From the NCBI RefSeq assembly GCF_003991405.1, contig NZ_RPEN01000150.1, forward strand, positions 1-64,000: 64,000 nucleotides of DNA, given 5' to 3'. Below are positions 63,424-64,000 of this stretch, in pieces. The stretch comes from Pseudorhodobacter sp. E13 (lineage in GTDB: Bacteria; Pseudomonadota; Alphaproteobacteria; Rhodobacterales; Rhodobacteraceae). A model generated the notes under the pieces. The model saw nothing but the letters and a program-made list of their open reading frames with translations, ran no database searches and was not told the DNA's origin. Position 1 is the first letter of the stretch. Every line of letters begins with the position of its first letter. A program made the position numbers and the translations under genes.

Positions 63424-64000
63424 GGTGCGATCACCACCTCTCCGGCATCGGTTTGCGCGCGGTATTCAGGGCGATACATATCCTCGACTGAGGCCGCCGG
63501 ATGATGGAACCGCCCCGGCGAAACCGCCCGCACGACATAGGCCAAGCGAATGGTCTGGCCACCCTGCGCATCCACCGCGGTCAGGAACCTGTCCTGGCGG
63601 AATTCGCTATGCGCGACATCGTTTTCCACATTCAGCCAGTCAAACCCACCAACATCGCCGCCGCGCAGCAGGTTGGGGTTATCAATCTCAAACCCCGCAG
63701 GCAGCGGGTCTGCCACCATCAGCCGCGCCTCGGCCTTGCCAAAGGGCACCACCTCCAGCACGACGACCAGCCGTTCCCCTGCCGCAACACCTTCGGCCAA
63801 GGAAACCCGCGCACCGTCTTCGGTGAAATAGCTGCGCGTGATCGCATAGCCATTGCCCACCGCTGGCCCCGGCACCTGCGGCACACCGTAAGAGGTGAGC
63901 GTCAGCGTGGTGGGCTGGCCCGAACTGTTGGCCACAGCGACCGTTTGTCCGTCGCCCGCTTTCAGCACCCGCACCAACGGCCCCGAAACCGCTTCGCCGT
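63420..64000 (-). CDS. Alpha-2-macroglobulin family protein, C-terminal part (runs off the window)
   Basis: The frame is open from the window's right edge to the stop at 63420, about 193 codons. The visible C-terminal end (ITRSYFTEDGARVSLAEGVAAGERLVVVLEV and DPLPAGFEIDNPNLLRGGDVGGFDWL) resembles the terminal domain of bacterial alpha-2-macroglobulins (YfhM type). These are periplasmic lipoproteins that trap proteases and are often paired with PbpC, whose gene follows with a 4-bp overlap. The thioester region and signal would lie beyond the window, so neither can be judged. Confidence 0.85.
   Translation of the reverse strand, partial: GEAVSGPLVRVLKAGDGQTVAVANSSGQPTTLTLTSYGVPQVPGPAVGNGYAITRSYFTEDGARVSLAEGVAAGERLVVVLEVVPFGKAEARLMVADPLPAGFEIDNPNLLRGGDVGGFDWLNVENDVAHSEFRQDRFLTAVDAQGGQTIRLAYVVRAVSPGRFHHPAASVEDMYRPEYRAQTDAGEVVIAP

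Noticed and set aside
1-64000. CRISPR array, insertion sequence, prophage or integrated element
   Set aside because: I looked for regularly spaced repeats, transposase or integrase motifs and flanking direct repeats and found none.
1-64000. tRNA and rRNA genes
   Set aside because: No cloverleaf-like stretch with a GTTCGA-type T-loop in non-coding gaps, and no rRNA segments.

Overview
The window reads as a chromosomal segment of a GC-rich alphaproteobacterium of the Rhodobacteraceae (Rhodobacter/Paracoccus-like). The reasons are the close resemblance of the malyl-CoA lyase to Rhodobacter Mcl1, a sorbitol/mannitol operon of the smo/mtlK type, a glpD-glpK block facing a DeoR-type glpR, and many Rhodobacterales-type housekeeping genes. 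Coding density is high. I see no tRNA or rRNA gene, insertion sequence, integrase, phage gene or CRISPR array. Only one stretch longer than 300 bp lacks a gene (31373-31717).

Layout. 1-8.2 kb: a type I secretion operon with a large Bap/LapA-like surface protein, a TolC-type lipoprotein, an ABC exporter and an HlyD-type adaptor. 8.3-12.4 kb: glycerol catabolism (glpK, glpD) divergent from glpR, with three visible operator-like motifs. 12.4-17.6 kb: mixed housekeeping and stress genes (pseudouridine synthase, homocysteine methyltransferase-like, VOC, GFA, free Met-R-sulfoxide reductase, thiolase), then a STAS/anti-sigma-kinase pair. 17.8-27.4 kb: gamma-glutamyltransferase family protein, AEC transporter, aroC, pheS, an SGNH lipoprotein, rpmI-rplT, pyk, N-formylglutamate amidohydrolase and DUF1244. 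27.5-30.4 kb: two tandem RTX proteins, each with an N-terminal hydrophobic helix. 30.5-33.8 kb: a D-amino-acid cluster (D-amino-acid transaminase, DgcA-like epimerase, DgcN-like DUF1611 protein). 34.0-35.0 kb: malyl-CoA lyase (ethylmalonyl-CoA pathway). 35.2-44.3 kb: a polyol operon (Gfo/Idh dehydrogenase, HAD phosphatase, SorC regulator, ABC transporter, sorbitol and mannitol dehydrogenases). 44.6-50.3 kb: BKACE enzyme, Crp/Fnr regulator with DUF4202, xylA with a LacI regulator, and a DUF475 membrane protein. 50.4-56.5 kb: metallophosphoesterase, serA-serC divergent from serB, and zapE. 56.5-61.3 kb: the end of tyrosine catabolism (fumarylacetoacetase, maleylacetoacetate isomerase) and a second thiolase. 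61.4-64 kb: pbpC and the C-terminal end of an alpha-2-macroglobulin family gene that runs off the window.

How the parts work together. The serine pathway is complete (SerA, SerC, SerB). The polyol operon has uptake, two oxidations and its own regulator. The D-amino-acid cluster fits the recently described DgcN-DgcA route for D-glutamate. The secretion operon carries its own substrate; the RTX pair at 27.6-30.4 kb is a possible but unproven second client.

The most interesting structure not explained by genes is a dispersed intergenic element. At least eight copies carry a TTTCATCTTGGCNNAAATACCT-like core, and six of these have a GC-rich hairpin on one side. Most sit at gene 3' ends, and one supplies the last codons of serB. 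Other notable elements are a 13-bp inverted repeat with a 20-nt loop upstream of the gamma-glutamyltransferase gene, a 24-bp perfect palindrome next to AT-rich operators by xylA/lacI, and an AT-rich 13-bp-arm palindrome over the pyk stop codon. All calls are from reading the sequence; no database searches were possible.
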